8,503 nt of DNA from Halodesulfurarchaeum sp. (GTDB lineage: Archaea; Halobacteriota; Halobacteria; Halobacteriales; Halobacteriaceae): contig JAGXLJ010000038.1 of the NCBI GenBank assembly GCA_018334775.1, positions 1-8,503 of the forward strand, read 5' to 3'. Shown here piece after piece: positions 1 to 5,433 of this stretch (position 1 is the first letter of the stretch; every line of letters starts with the position of its first letter). Below the pieces are notes generated by a model, which was not told the DNA's origin, did no database searches, and worked only from the letters and a program-made list of their open reading frames with translations. The translations under genes were made by a program, and so were the position numbers.

Positions 1-63
1 ACTGAGGCACGCGAATCGGACTAAGGTGGCTTCGGTGAAAAGGCTGTCCGCAACGGGGGCCGG

Positions 64-71
64 GTTTCTTT
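64..71 (+). promoter_or_regulatory. Weak TATA-like box of the hydroxyacid dehydrogenase gene
   Basis: The T-rich stretch tttcttta lies about 28 bases before the GTG start at 96. This is the spacing expected for an archaeal TATA box driving a leaderless transcript. The match to the haloarchaeal consensus is poor, so this rests mainly on position. Confidence 0.35.
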
Positions 72-95
72 ACCGCCCTCGTCGTATTCTCACCT

Positions 96-1055
96 GTGAC
101 TGTGGACATCGCCGTGCTCAGACAACAGTTGCAGGGACTGGACGCCGAGTCCTATGCTGACGTGCTCTCCGAGCGACTTCCCGACACGGAGATCGAAGTT
201 GCCCGAACACCCACTGAAAATGAGAAGTTACTGGCCTCGGCGCAGATCGCAACCGGCCCGGACATCGATGAGACCGCCCTCGAAGAACCCTCGAATCTCG
301 AATTGTTCGCCTGTATCTATTCCGGAACCGAACATCTCCCACTCGACGCGCTTGCCGACCGCGGGATTGCCGTGACAAATGGCTCAGGCGTTCACGGGCC
401 CAACATCGCCGAGTATGTGCTCGGTGGCATTCTTGCGTTCGCCCGCGGGTTCCCCACCGCCTGGCGACGCAAGGAGCGCCGCGAGTGGCGGGCCTTCGAG
501 ACCCGCGAACTGAAGGGCAGTACAGTGACCGTCGTCGGCATGGGGGCCATCGGGCAGGCAGTTCTCGAACGGCTCGAACCGTTCGGCGTGCACACGATCG
601 GCCTCCGTAACACCCCCGATAAAGGTGGCCCAGCCGACGAGATCGGAGCCCTCGACGAACGCAGTCGGTACGATGCCTTCGCACGGAGCGACTACGTCGT
701 GATCGCAACCCCCTTTACGGAAACGACAGCGGGGCTCATCGACGCTGACGCACTCTCCACAATGCCGCCGAACGCGGTGGTAGTAAACATCGCACGGGGC
801 AAAATCATTAAAACAGACCCGCTTGTCCACTCACTCCAGCGAAACGGGATTCGGGGGGCCGTCCTCGACGTGACTGACCCGGAGCCACTTCCAAGAGACC
901 ACGTCCTCTGGGATATGGACAACGTCATTCTCACACCTCACAACGCCGGTTTTACGCCGAACTACTGGGAGCGTCGAGCCGACATTTTAGCCGAAAACGT
1001 CGAACAAGCACGAGACAACGGCGGCTTCGAAGACCTTCACAATCAGATCCTGTAA
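96..1055 (+). CDS. D-2-hydroxyacid dehydrogenase, NAD(P)-dependent
   Basis: This 319-residue protein belongs to the D-isomer-specific 2-hydroxyacid dehydrogenase family, which interconverts 2-oxoacids and D-2-hydroxyacids in the cytoplasm. The split catalytic domain surrounds a Rossmann domain carrying GMGAIG at residues 148-153. The catalytic Arg-Glu-His triad is present in order: Arg234 in NIARG, Glu263 in DPEPLP and His282 in TPHNAG. The residues after the second strand read GLRNTP, with Arg instead of an acidic residue, which suggests NADP(H) rather than NAD(H); that is an inference. Length is normal for the family. The start is a GTG, chosen because the frame is homologous-looking from there and a T-rich box lies about 28 bases upstream. 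The substrate cannot be read from sequence; glyoxylate, hydroxypyruvate or branched 2-oxoacids are all possible. The TAA stop directly touches the stop of the convergent asd gene. Confidence 0.93.
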   Translation: MTVDIAVLRQQLQGLDAESYADVLSERLPDTEIEVARTPTENEKLLASAQIATGPDIDETALEEPSNLELFACIYSGTEHLPLDALADRGIAVTNGSGVHGPNIAEYVLGGILAFARGFPTAWRRKERREWRAFETRELKGSTVTVVGMGAIGQAVLERLEPFGVHTIGLRNTPDKGGPADEIGALDERSRYDAFARSDYVVIATPFTETTAGLIDADALSTMPPNAVVVNIARGKIIKTDPLVHSLQRNGIRGAVLDVTDPEPLPRDHVLWDMDNVILTPHNAGFTPNYWERRADILAENVEQARDNGGFEDLHNQIL

Positions 1056-2108
1056 CTACAGCCAGCCCCTGGCGGCCAGCAGTTCACCGTTGAGAATACT
1101 GGCCCCAGCGGCCCCCCGAATCGTGTTATGCGCTAAGACGTTGAACTGGACACCCGTTGCCGTCTCCTGGATGCCACCGACGGCGATACCCATCCCGTCA
1201 CCGACCATTCGATCAAGCCGGGGTTGGGGTCGATCGGGGTCCGAGAAGACCGTAATGAGTGGGTCCGGTGCCGAGGGGAGCGCCGCAGATTCGGCCGATG
1301 CGAGAGCCGATTCGACATCCCCGACCGAGGGGTCAGAGCCGAACTCGACGAAGACGTTTTCCAGATGGCCGTCGATCGTCGGAATCCGATTGCACGAGGC
1401 CGTGACGTCGGCGTCAAGCCAATCGATCGTTGCATCGGTGTACTCCCCGAGAAGCTTCCGGGATTCGTGTTCCATCTTCCCCTCCTCGCCCCCGATATGG
1501 GGAAGTGCGTTGTCGATGATTTCCATCGAGGAGACCCCTGAGTAGCCGGCACCTGAAACGGCCTGGAGAGTCGCGACGTGGACCCGTTCAATCTCGAACT
1601 CCCTGAGTGCTGCAAGTGCCGGGACCATCGTGATGGTCGAGCAATTGGGATTTTTGACCAGTGCACCGTCCCAGCCGCGACGATCCTGTTGTTCAGCCAG
1701 AAGGTCGAGATGCTCCGGATTGACCTCCGGGATGACGAGTGGCACATCTGGGGCCTGTCGTTCATTCGACGAGTTCGAGGAGACGACGTATCCCGCATCG
1801 AGGAATTCCGGTTCCACCGTCGCAGCCACATCCGATGGCAGCGAGGAAAAGAGAAGATCGACGTCATCAGGAACCGCCTCGGGATCCGTTCGCCGGACGG
1901 TCTGATCAGCCACGGATTCCGGGATCGGTGTATCGACCTGCCATTTCGCGGCTGACCGATACGAGTCACCGGCACTGTCAGCACTCGCTGTCAAAACCCC
2001 AATGTCGAAATCCGGATGATCCGTCAAAAGCTGAATGAACCGCTGTCCGACGGCACCTGTCGCCCCGAGAATACCGACCTGAGTCATATTCGGGATTGGG
2101 GATGCCAT
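1056..2108 (-). CDS. asd: Aspartate-semialdehyde dehydrogenase
   Basis: Asd reduces aspartyl-4-phosphate to aspartate 4-semialdehyde with NADPH, the branch-point step toward threonine, methionine and lysine. The 350-residue protein opens with the nucleotide-binding loop GATGAVGQ (residues 15-22). The nucleophile is Cys156 in NPNCST, and the likely general base is His248 in RIPTIDGH. QAVSGAGYSG (182-191) and HNTIRGAAG near the C-terminus are further family blocks of the archaeal/fungal-type Asd. Two starts are possible: ATG at 2108, or an ATG seven codons in (2087), where family similarity begins. I chose 2108 because a TATA-like box is centred about 27 bases upstream, placing the transcription start on that ATG. 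The gene lies 60 bases downstream of rps17e on the same strand and can be cotranscribed with it. It converges with the hydroxyacid dehydrogenase with zero spacing. Confidence 0.96.
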   Translation of the reverse strand: MASPIPNMTQVGILGATGAVGQRFIQLLTDHPDFDIGVLTASADSAGDSYRSAAKWQVDTPIPESVADQTVRRTDPEAVPDDVDLLFSSLPSDVAATVEPEFLDAGYVVSSNSSNERQAPDVPLVIPEVNPEHLDLLAEQQDRRGWDGALVKNPNCSTITMVPALAALREFEIERVHVATLQAVSGAGYSGVSSMEIIDNALPHIGGEEGKMEHESRKLLGEYTDATIDWLDADVTASCNRIPTIDGHLENVFVEFGSDPSVGDVESALASAESAALPSAPDPLITVFSDPDRPQPRLDRMVGDGMGIAVGGIQETATGVQFNVLAHNTIRGAAGASILNGELLAARGWL

Positions 2109-2130
2109 CCCTAAGCCCTTCTGATGCGGG

Positions 2131-2140
2131 TACTATTTGT
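2131..2140 (-). promoter_or_regulatory. TATA-like box of asd
   Basis: On the minus strand this reads acaaatagta, centred about 27 bases before the ATG at 2108. The spacing fits a leaderless transcript starting at that ATG and supports the longer Asd N-terminus. It lies in the 60-base gap after rps17e, so asd may have both its own promoter and readthrough. Confidence 0.5.
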
Positions 2141-2168
2141 CGGGCATCAACTCCAGCCAATAGACGGC

Positions 2169-2348
2169 TTAGTTGAGTTTGTGGGTAACATACCCAGCGA
2201 TTCGGTTGCGGACGCCCTTGGACTCGATATCTGTGAGCTCGGTAACGCTTTCCTTGTTATGCTCGAAGTCATCAGCCTGAAATGCTTCGGGATACCGTTC
2301 GAGAAGGATCGTACCAGTCTTTTTGACGTAGTCGGGCTTGATGGCCAT
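2169..2348 (-). CDS. rps17e: 30S ribosomal protein S17e (eS17)
   Basis: The minus strand encodes 59 residues beginning MAIKPDYVKKTGTILLERYP and ending with TAA at 2169-2171. This is the archaeal S17e pattern: the basic start MAIKPxYVKKTG, the LLERYP helix, then DDFEHNKESVTELTDIESK and the closing NRIAGYVTHKL block. S17e is a small-subunit ribosomal protein shared by archaea and eukaryotes and absent from bacteria. Length is typical of archaeal members. The ATG at 2348 sits about 27 bases downstream of a good TATA box, so translation is probably leaderless. asd follows 60 bases downstream on the same strand. The complementary plus-strand frame over this region is only a shadow. Confidence 0.96.
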   Translation of the reverse strand: MAIKPDYVKKTGTILLERYPEAFQADDFEHNKESVTELTDIESKGVRNRIAGYVTHKLN

Positions 2349-2370
2349 ACCGCGGTGTACCGGCCGGTCA

Positions 2371-2380
2371 GGTTAAAACC
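2371..2380 (-). promoter_or_regulatory. rps17e: TATA box of rps17e
   Basis: On the minus strand the sequence is cgaatggttttaacc, with a TTTTAA core centred about 27 bases before the ATG and a purine-rich BRE-like cgaa just upstream. This matches the haloarchaeal promoter layout well and predicts a leaderless mRNA. Confidence 0.7.
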
Positions 2381-2716
2381 ATTCGTTCCGGTCCAAGCGA
2401 GCAGCGAACTGTTACCGCAGTTCGGTAAGTGCAGACTGAACTCGTTTCAGAACTGCTGGGTCATCGCTTGCGACCGACGCTGAGCTCGTCTGCCCCGTAT
2501 TTCAGGTATTCGAAGAGCGTCTCGGATTCCACTATGTGCAGAAACTCCGGAACCACCGATAACTGTCCACTGCAATAGCTTCCGCCCAGCAGTCCGGGCC
2601 TCGTCTTGGAAATATTGGGGCTTCTGACTGCGGCCGGGTTCCTCGGCTACCGTGACGACCCCCGGTTGATTGGTGGTCGGTTCGGCTTCCTGGCCCCATC
2701 GGCGAGAACCGTCGGT
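2381..2716. other. Decayed intergenic stretch between rps17e and the TnpB element
   Basis: No intact gene is visible in these roughly 340 bases. The minus strand carries a frameshifted coding-like relic (listed separately). The plus strand from 2579 to 2737 has a short open frame with hydrophobic text such as EILGLLTAAGFLGYRDD and no standard ATG or GTG start; it could be a fragment of a membrane protein gene. The right end of the TnpB element abuts this stretch at about 2717, so the stretch may be the remains of genes broken by insertion. Confidence 0.45.
2412..2646 (-). pseudogene. Frameshifted relic of a small protein gene (unknown)
   Basis: One minus-strand frame is open from 2646 to a TGA at 2461 and contains protein-like text such as VESETLFEYLKYGADELS. 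In the next frame the text continues as VASDDPAVLKRVQSALTELR and stops with TAA at 2412-2414. Joining the two at about 2470-2480 by removing one base, for example in gtcggtcgc, would give a continuous helical, acidic C-terminus of haloarchaeal character. No start codon or known domain is recognisable, and the upstream part is not convincing. I read it as the broken 3' end of a small gene upstream of rps17e. A chance pair of open frames is the main alternative. Confidence 0.35.
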
Positions 2717-2860
2717 GTGACATCCTCCGCGCCCTGAAGGGTGCGGCTTCCCGTCCTGCAGGTGGGATATTTGCCGGTTTACGATACCGCCTGTTCTCTC
2801 GTGCGAAAGGTCCCGCTCTCGCGGTCAAACAGGTGTACCGATGGCTGTGCCACACAGCCG
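2697..2860 (-). ncRNA. Putative omega RNA (reRNA) with guide of the TnpB element
   Basis: In IS200/IS605-type elements the right end encodes an RNA scaffold that overlaps the 3' part of tnpB and continues past the element end, where the adjoining DNA becomes the guide. Here the end of tnpB is followed by a hairpin at 2727-2746 and then gaggatgtcac, ending at about 2717. Guide bases would therefore be the minus-strand sequence from 2716 downwards, starting accgacggttctcgcc. The 5' limit of the RNA is not visible; 2860 is a placeholder. The call is from architecture and my recollection of related haloarchaeal elements, not from any expression evidence. Confidence 0.45.
2727..2746 (-). repeat. 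Right-end hairpin of the TnpB element
   Basis: On the minus strand ccgcaccc and gggcgcgg pair around a TTCA loop, with one A-C mismatch in the middle of the stem. It lies ten bases inside the inferred element end and would also be the terminal hairpin of the omega RNA scaffold. Confidence 0.7.
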
Positions 2861-3861
2861 TTACTCCTATCCTCGCCGTGAGGACTCGGAGTTATCTTCT
2901 GGCGCATGTTCTCCGCCCCGTTGCAATCCGCGTTGGCTACCATTCCACACGCCGAGCAGACGTACAGACCACGTTCGACACGGTTCGAACTCGTCTCGTC
3001 GCCACACCGTGAGCAGGTCTTACTCGTGTCCCACTCGTTCTCCTTGAGGACCTCGACCCCACGTCTCTCCCCCTTGTAGGCAAGGTACAGGTAGATGCGG
3101 TCGAACGCCCACGAGTGTAATTTCTTGTTCCCAGTTTTCCCCCAATCGGACTCCCGAACGTCTTCCGGCCAACTCACCGCCAGCGTGCTGACACCACGTT
3201 CGACACACTCTGTGATGATGGTGTCCGTAAGTGTGTGGTAGAAGTGGGTTTCGCGGTCAGTGAGTTTCTTCCGCGCCCACATCGACTTCTCAGACGGGCC
3301 GTTCTCCCCCTCGGTATCGTACTCTGCGCGGGTGAAGTAGTGCTTGTCCTGCTTGAGCGAGTTGCCGGGGTACAGAACGTATTCGTCGGGGAACGCGACC
3401 GTGGCGATATTCGTGATACCAAGGTCGATGCCCACCACTTCGTCGCCTACTGCATCGGTCGTTTCGAGTTCGACTTTGCAGACGAAGTGCAGTTCCCACT
3501 CCTCACCGGTCCAGACAGCGCGAACGGTCTGCACCCGGTTGACGTCCGAGAGGTCAACGTCCGGGCGAGTTTGGTACTCGCAAAGAAGGAAGTCCGACCA
3601 GTACTCTTTGAGGTTCGAGCCTTTCGAGAGTCTGACGCGGTTGTTTTCGGGGTCGTGCTCGAAGCCGTCTTCTTTGAACGTGACCGTACTCTTCGGGCGT
3701 TTATCGCCGTGTTTGCGGTAGCCAGGTGGATTCGCCTCCGGGTCTTTCTGTCGCAGGTCGAACCACGACTGGAAAGCGCCGGAAAGTTCTTCGATGACTT
3801 TCTGACTGGATTGAGCGTTCAAGTCTTTCCAGCACTCGCGGTTCTTCATGTACCCCTTCAA
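2779..3861 (-). CDS. tnpB: TnpB-family RNA-guided endonuclease, N-terminally truncated
   Basis: This is a TnpB (IS605 OrfB) protein of the haloarchaeal type, an RNA-guided DNA nuclease related to the Cas12 ancestor. Numbering from the TTG at 3861 (360 residues), the middle domain contains NPPGYRKHGD and RVRLSKGSNLKE. The RuvC first Asp is Asp146 in VVGIDLGITN. The second acidic motif is atypical, SWPEDVRESD, with Glu233 the likely catalytic residue. The zinc ribbon has Cys283, Cys286, Cys302 and Cys305, and the last RuvC Asp is Asp312 in ADCNGAEN. The same frame stays open upstream to 3981 and still encodes family-like sequence, but with no ATG or GTG, so TTG 3861 is only the first possible start. 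Family members are usually somewhat over 400 residues. I think the gene has lost its true 5' end and may be inactive, although the rest of the frame is intact. Confidence 0.85.
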   Translation of the reverse strand: MKGYMKNRECWKDLNAQSSQKVIEELSGAFQSWFDLRQKDPEANPPGYRKHGDKRPKSTVTFKEDGFEHDPENNRVRLSKGSNLKEYWSDFLLCEYQTRPDVDLSDVNRVQTVRAVWTGEEWELHFVCKVELETTDAVGDEVVGIDLGITNIATVAFPDEYVLYPGNSLKQDKHYFTRAEYDTEGENGPSEKSMWARKKLTDRETHFYHTLTDTIITECVERGVSTLAVSWPEDVRESDWGKTGNKKLHSWAFDRIYLYLAYKGERRGVEVLKENEWDTSKTCSRCGDETSSNRVERGLYVCSACGMVANADCNGAENMRQKITPSPHGEDRSNGCVAQPSVHLFDRESGTFRTREQAVS

Positions 3862-3981
3862 AACGCCATCATCTGGGATTTCGCCGGTTGCGTCCCAGAT
3901 GCGGTCGCCTGTCCAGCGTGCGACGTTCCAGATTTTCGAGGCGGAATCGCCGAGCGAATCGAGGCCATCGCAGACCCCTAC
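3862..3981 (-). pseudogene. tnpB: Start-less 5' part of the tnpB frame
   Basis: The frame of tnpB continues upstream of 3861 for 40 codons to an in-frame TAA at 3982-3984. It encodes DGLDSLGDSASKIWNVARW and DATGEIPDD, which resemble the N-terminal helical region of related TnpB proteins. No ATG, GTG or TTG occurs in this part. An ATG at 3968 is in another frame and stops at 3862. About 20 N-terminal residues (the first beta strands of the WED-like domain) are missing compared with what I recall of the family. A deletion between the promoter and this region is the simplest explanation. Confidence 0.6.
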
Positions 3982-3989
3982 TTAATGGT
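3976..3989 (-). promoter_or_regulatory. tnpB: Remnant TATA-like box of tnpB
   Basis: On the minus strand the sequence ccattaagtagggg has an AT core of the haloarchaeal TATA type. It now lies only about 10-15 bases before homologous tnpB codons, so a transcript starting 25-30 bases downstream would begin inside the frame. This supports loss of the original leader and start codon. Confidence 0.4.
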
Positions 3990-4054
3990 GTGGATCAACG
4001 GAGAATATCCAGACTGCCATCGACGGTAGTTTGTGTCCGCGTTGTCGGATTCAC

Positions 4055-4074
4055 TCCCGTCCTGAAGGACGGGA
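4055..4074 (-). repeat. Left-end hairpin of the TnpB element
   Basis: The stem tcccgtcc / ggacggga is a perfect 8-bp inverted repeat; the loop reads TTCA on the minus strand, the same loop as in the right-end hairpin. Such imperfectly related hairpins are what Y1 transposases recognise at IS200/IS605 ends. A transcription terminator is an alternative but no T-run follows. Confidence 0.6.
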
Positions 4075-4150
4075 TTCTCTTCTCGAAGGAAGATAGTCCC
4101 CGAAAGGCCGGCCCCGGAGATCACTTGTGCTGCCGACTGCCCAACCCCGA

Positions 4151-4158
4151 GTTTTTGT
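4151..4158 (+). promoter_or_regulatory. TATA-like box of the HD-hydrolase/amidohydrolase operon
   Basis: The sequence gtttttgt is centred about 28 bases before the ATG at 4183, fitting a leaderless transcript. The TnpB element ends about 100 bases upstream, so the core promoter is untouched, although any upstream regulatory DNA would have been displaced. Confidence 0.45.
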
Positions 4159-4182
4159 GCGAACCCGACCAAACTGGATTCA

Positions 4183-5433
4183 ATGACTACCATCAAGGAC
4201 AGCGTCCACGACCACATCGAGGTCCAGGGGGTCGGCGCGGCGCTGCTCGAAACCCCGTCGGTCCAGCGTCTCAGGCGGGTGAACCAACTCGGGACCGCTT
4301 CCCTCGTCTATCCTTCAGCGAATCATACCCGGTTCGAACACAGCCTCGGGGTCCACGAGTTGGCCACACGGGCGCTCGAACAGCTCGAGGTTCGAGGGGA
4401 TGACGCCCGGACGGTTCGAGCGGCAGCCCTCCTCCACGATATCGGCCATACACCGTTCAGCCATAGCATCGAAGAACTGCTGCATCGACACACAAACCGC
4501 TATCACGACGACATGTCCCACCTGATCGAAGAGGGGCCGGTCGCCGCCGTTCTCGACGCCCACGACGTCGATCCGGACCGGGTTGCCGCACTGATCGCCG
4601 GGAGGGGGCGACTGGGGCAACTCGTCTCGGGCGAACTCGACGTCGACCGGATGGACTACCTCCTCAGAGACGCTCACCACACCGGGGTGCCCTACGGGAC
4701 GATCGACATCGAACGGCTGCTCCGGGCACTCCAGTTCGTCGATGGGAGTCTGGTCCTCGGAGAGGGAAACGTCCAGACCGCAGAGAGTTTGCTGGTCGCA
4801 CGCGCGCTGATGAATCCAACTGTCTACAATCACCATGTCACCAGAATAAGCAAGGCGATGCTCCAGCGGGCCACGGTGCGACTGCTCGAATCCGGAGCGG
4901 CCGATGCTGCGTCGGTCGCCCGAATGGACGATCCAGCCCTGCGGGTCGCGCTTCGGGATGTCGAGGCGGCTGCGCCGCTGGCCGAGCGACTCGCAGACCG
5001 TCGGCTCTACAAGCGTGCCATTTGGGCCGAATACGGCGACGTCGGCCGTGACCGTGCAAACGCGTTGCTCGAAGCCGATCCGGAAGCGATTCGAGATACC
5101 GAAGCCAACATCGCCCAGGCTGCAGGGATCGGGGCCGACATGGTTCTTCTGGACGTTCAGGGCCCACCAGCAATGCGAGAATCAACCACCAAGGTCACGG
5201 TGAACGGCGAAATCCGTGAACTGACCGACCAATCAACGCTCGTCTCCGCACTCGAGCGAGCGCAACTCGAACAGTGGCGCCTGGGGGTGTACTGTCCGTC
5301 GGCACACACCGAATCGGTCGGTCAAGCCGCGGAACGCGAACTCGGGCTCGAAATCGAGGGTGGTCGAATTGCCGAAACCGACTCGCCCGGTCGGTACACG
5401 TCACTGGCGGATTTCGAGGGTGGGACAGAATGA
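4183..5433 (+). CDS. HD-domain phosphohydrolase (dNTPase/SAMHD1-like superfamily)
   Basis: The 416-residue protein has an N-terminal HD domain of the type found in dGTP triphosphohydrolases and SAMHD1, which use metal ions to cleave phosphate esters, often of (deoxy)nucleotides. Visible metal ligands are His53 in TRFEHSLGV, His85-Asp86 in LLHDIGHTPFSHS, and an Asp in ELDVDRMDYLLRD (Asp153, Asp155 or Asp158). The stretch RLRRVNQLGTASLVYPSANH just before His53 is also characteristic. The C-terminal 120 or so residues do not match a domain I can name. The substrate is unknown: a nucleotide is likely from the family, but many such archaeal proteins are uncharacterised. The start ATG at 4183 is supported by the domain beginning (MTTIKDSVHDHI) and the box at 4151. 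Its TGA overlaps the next gene's ATG, indicating translational coupling. Confidence 0.9.
   Translation: MTTIKDSVHDHIEVQGVGAALLETPSVQRLRRVNQLGTASLVYPSANHTRFEHSLGVHELATRALEQLEVRGDDARTVRAAALLHDIGHTPFSHSIEELLHRHTNRYHDDMSHLIEEGPVAAVLDAHDVDPDRVAALIAGRGRLGQLVSGELDVDRMDYLLRDAHHTGVPYGTIDIERLLRALQFVDGSLVLGEGNVQTAESLLVARALMNPTVYNHHVTRISKAMLQRATVRLLESGAADAASVARMDDPALRVALRDVEAAAPLAERLADRRLYKRAIWAEYGDVGRDRANALLEADPEAIRDTEANIAQAAGIGADMVLLDVQGPPAMRESTTKVTVNGEIRELTDQSTLVSALERAQLEQWRLGVYCPSAHTESVGQAAERELGLEIEGGRIAETDSPGRYTSLADFEGGTE

Larger units (their letters stand above)
2717..4078 (-). mobile_element. IS1341-type (tnpB-only) IS200/IS605 superfamily element
   Basis: The element carries tnpB but no tnpA (Y1 transposase) gene, so any movement would need TnpA from elsewhere. 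Its right end is marked by a hairpin with an 8-pair stem (one A-C mismatch) and TTCA loop at 2727-2746 followed by gaggatgtcac. Its left end is marked by a perfect 8-bp stem with TTCA loop on the minus strand at 4055-4074. The ten bases tcccgtcctg occur at both ends in the same orientation (2749-2758 and 4055-4064). There are no terminal inverted repeats or obvious target duplications, as expected for this superfamily. The exact left boundary (about 4075-4080) is uncertain. The element separates the rps17e-asd block from the HD/amidohydrolase block. Confidence 0.75.

Noticed and set aside
1..24. A possible C-terminus (TEARESD then TAA) of a plus-strand gene entering from the left edge
   Set aside because: Seven codons are too few to support a gene call, although the acidic text is plausible for a haloarchaeal protein end.
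2124..2483. 119-codon plus-strand frame
   Set aside because: It is antisense to rps17e and its text has no protein family character.
2532..2855. 107-codon minus-strand frame across the end of tnpB
   Set aside because: Arg/Pro/Ser-rich shadow text typical of an out-of-frame reading of GC-rich DNA; it crosses the element boundary.
3235..4029. 264-codon plus-strand frame opposite tnpB
   Set aside because: Long antisense frames are common in GC-rich haloarchaeal genes; tnpB on the other strand has clear motifs.
4055..4074. Hairpin as a transcription terminator
   Set aside because: No T-run follows on either strand, and its position and TTCA loop fit the left end of the TnpB element better.
2717..4182. 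CRISPR-Cas or a tnpA transposase partner near TnpB
   Set aside because: No direct repeat array and no Y1 transposase frame (HUH motif) were found; this is a tnpB-only element.
3978..4217. 79-codon minus-strand frame reading from the HD gene start through the left-end hairpin
   Set aside because: It is antisense to the operon promoter and runs through the element terminus; no family was recognised.
5274..5429. N-terminal extension of the amidohydrolase
   Set aside because: It overlaps the HD gene by 160 bases with low-quality text; the ATG at 5430 has the coupled ATGA overlap and begins exactly at the domain.
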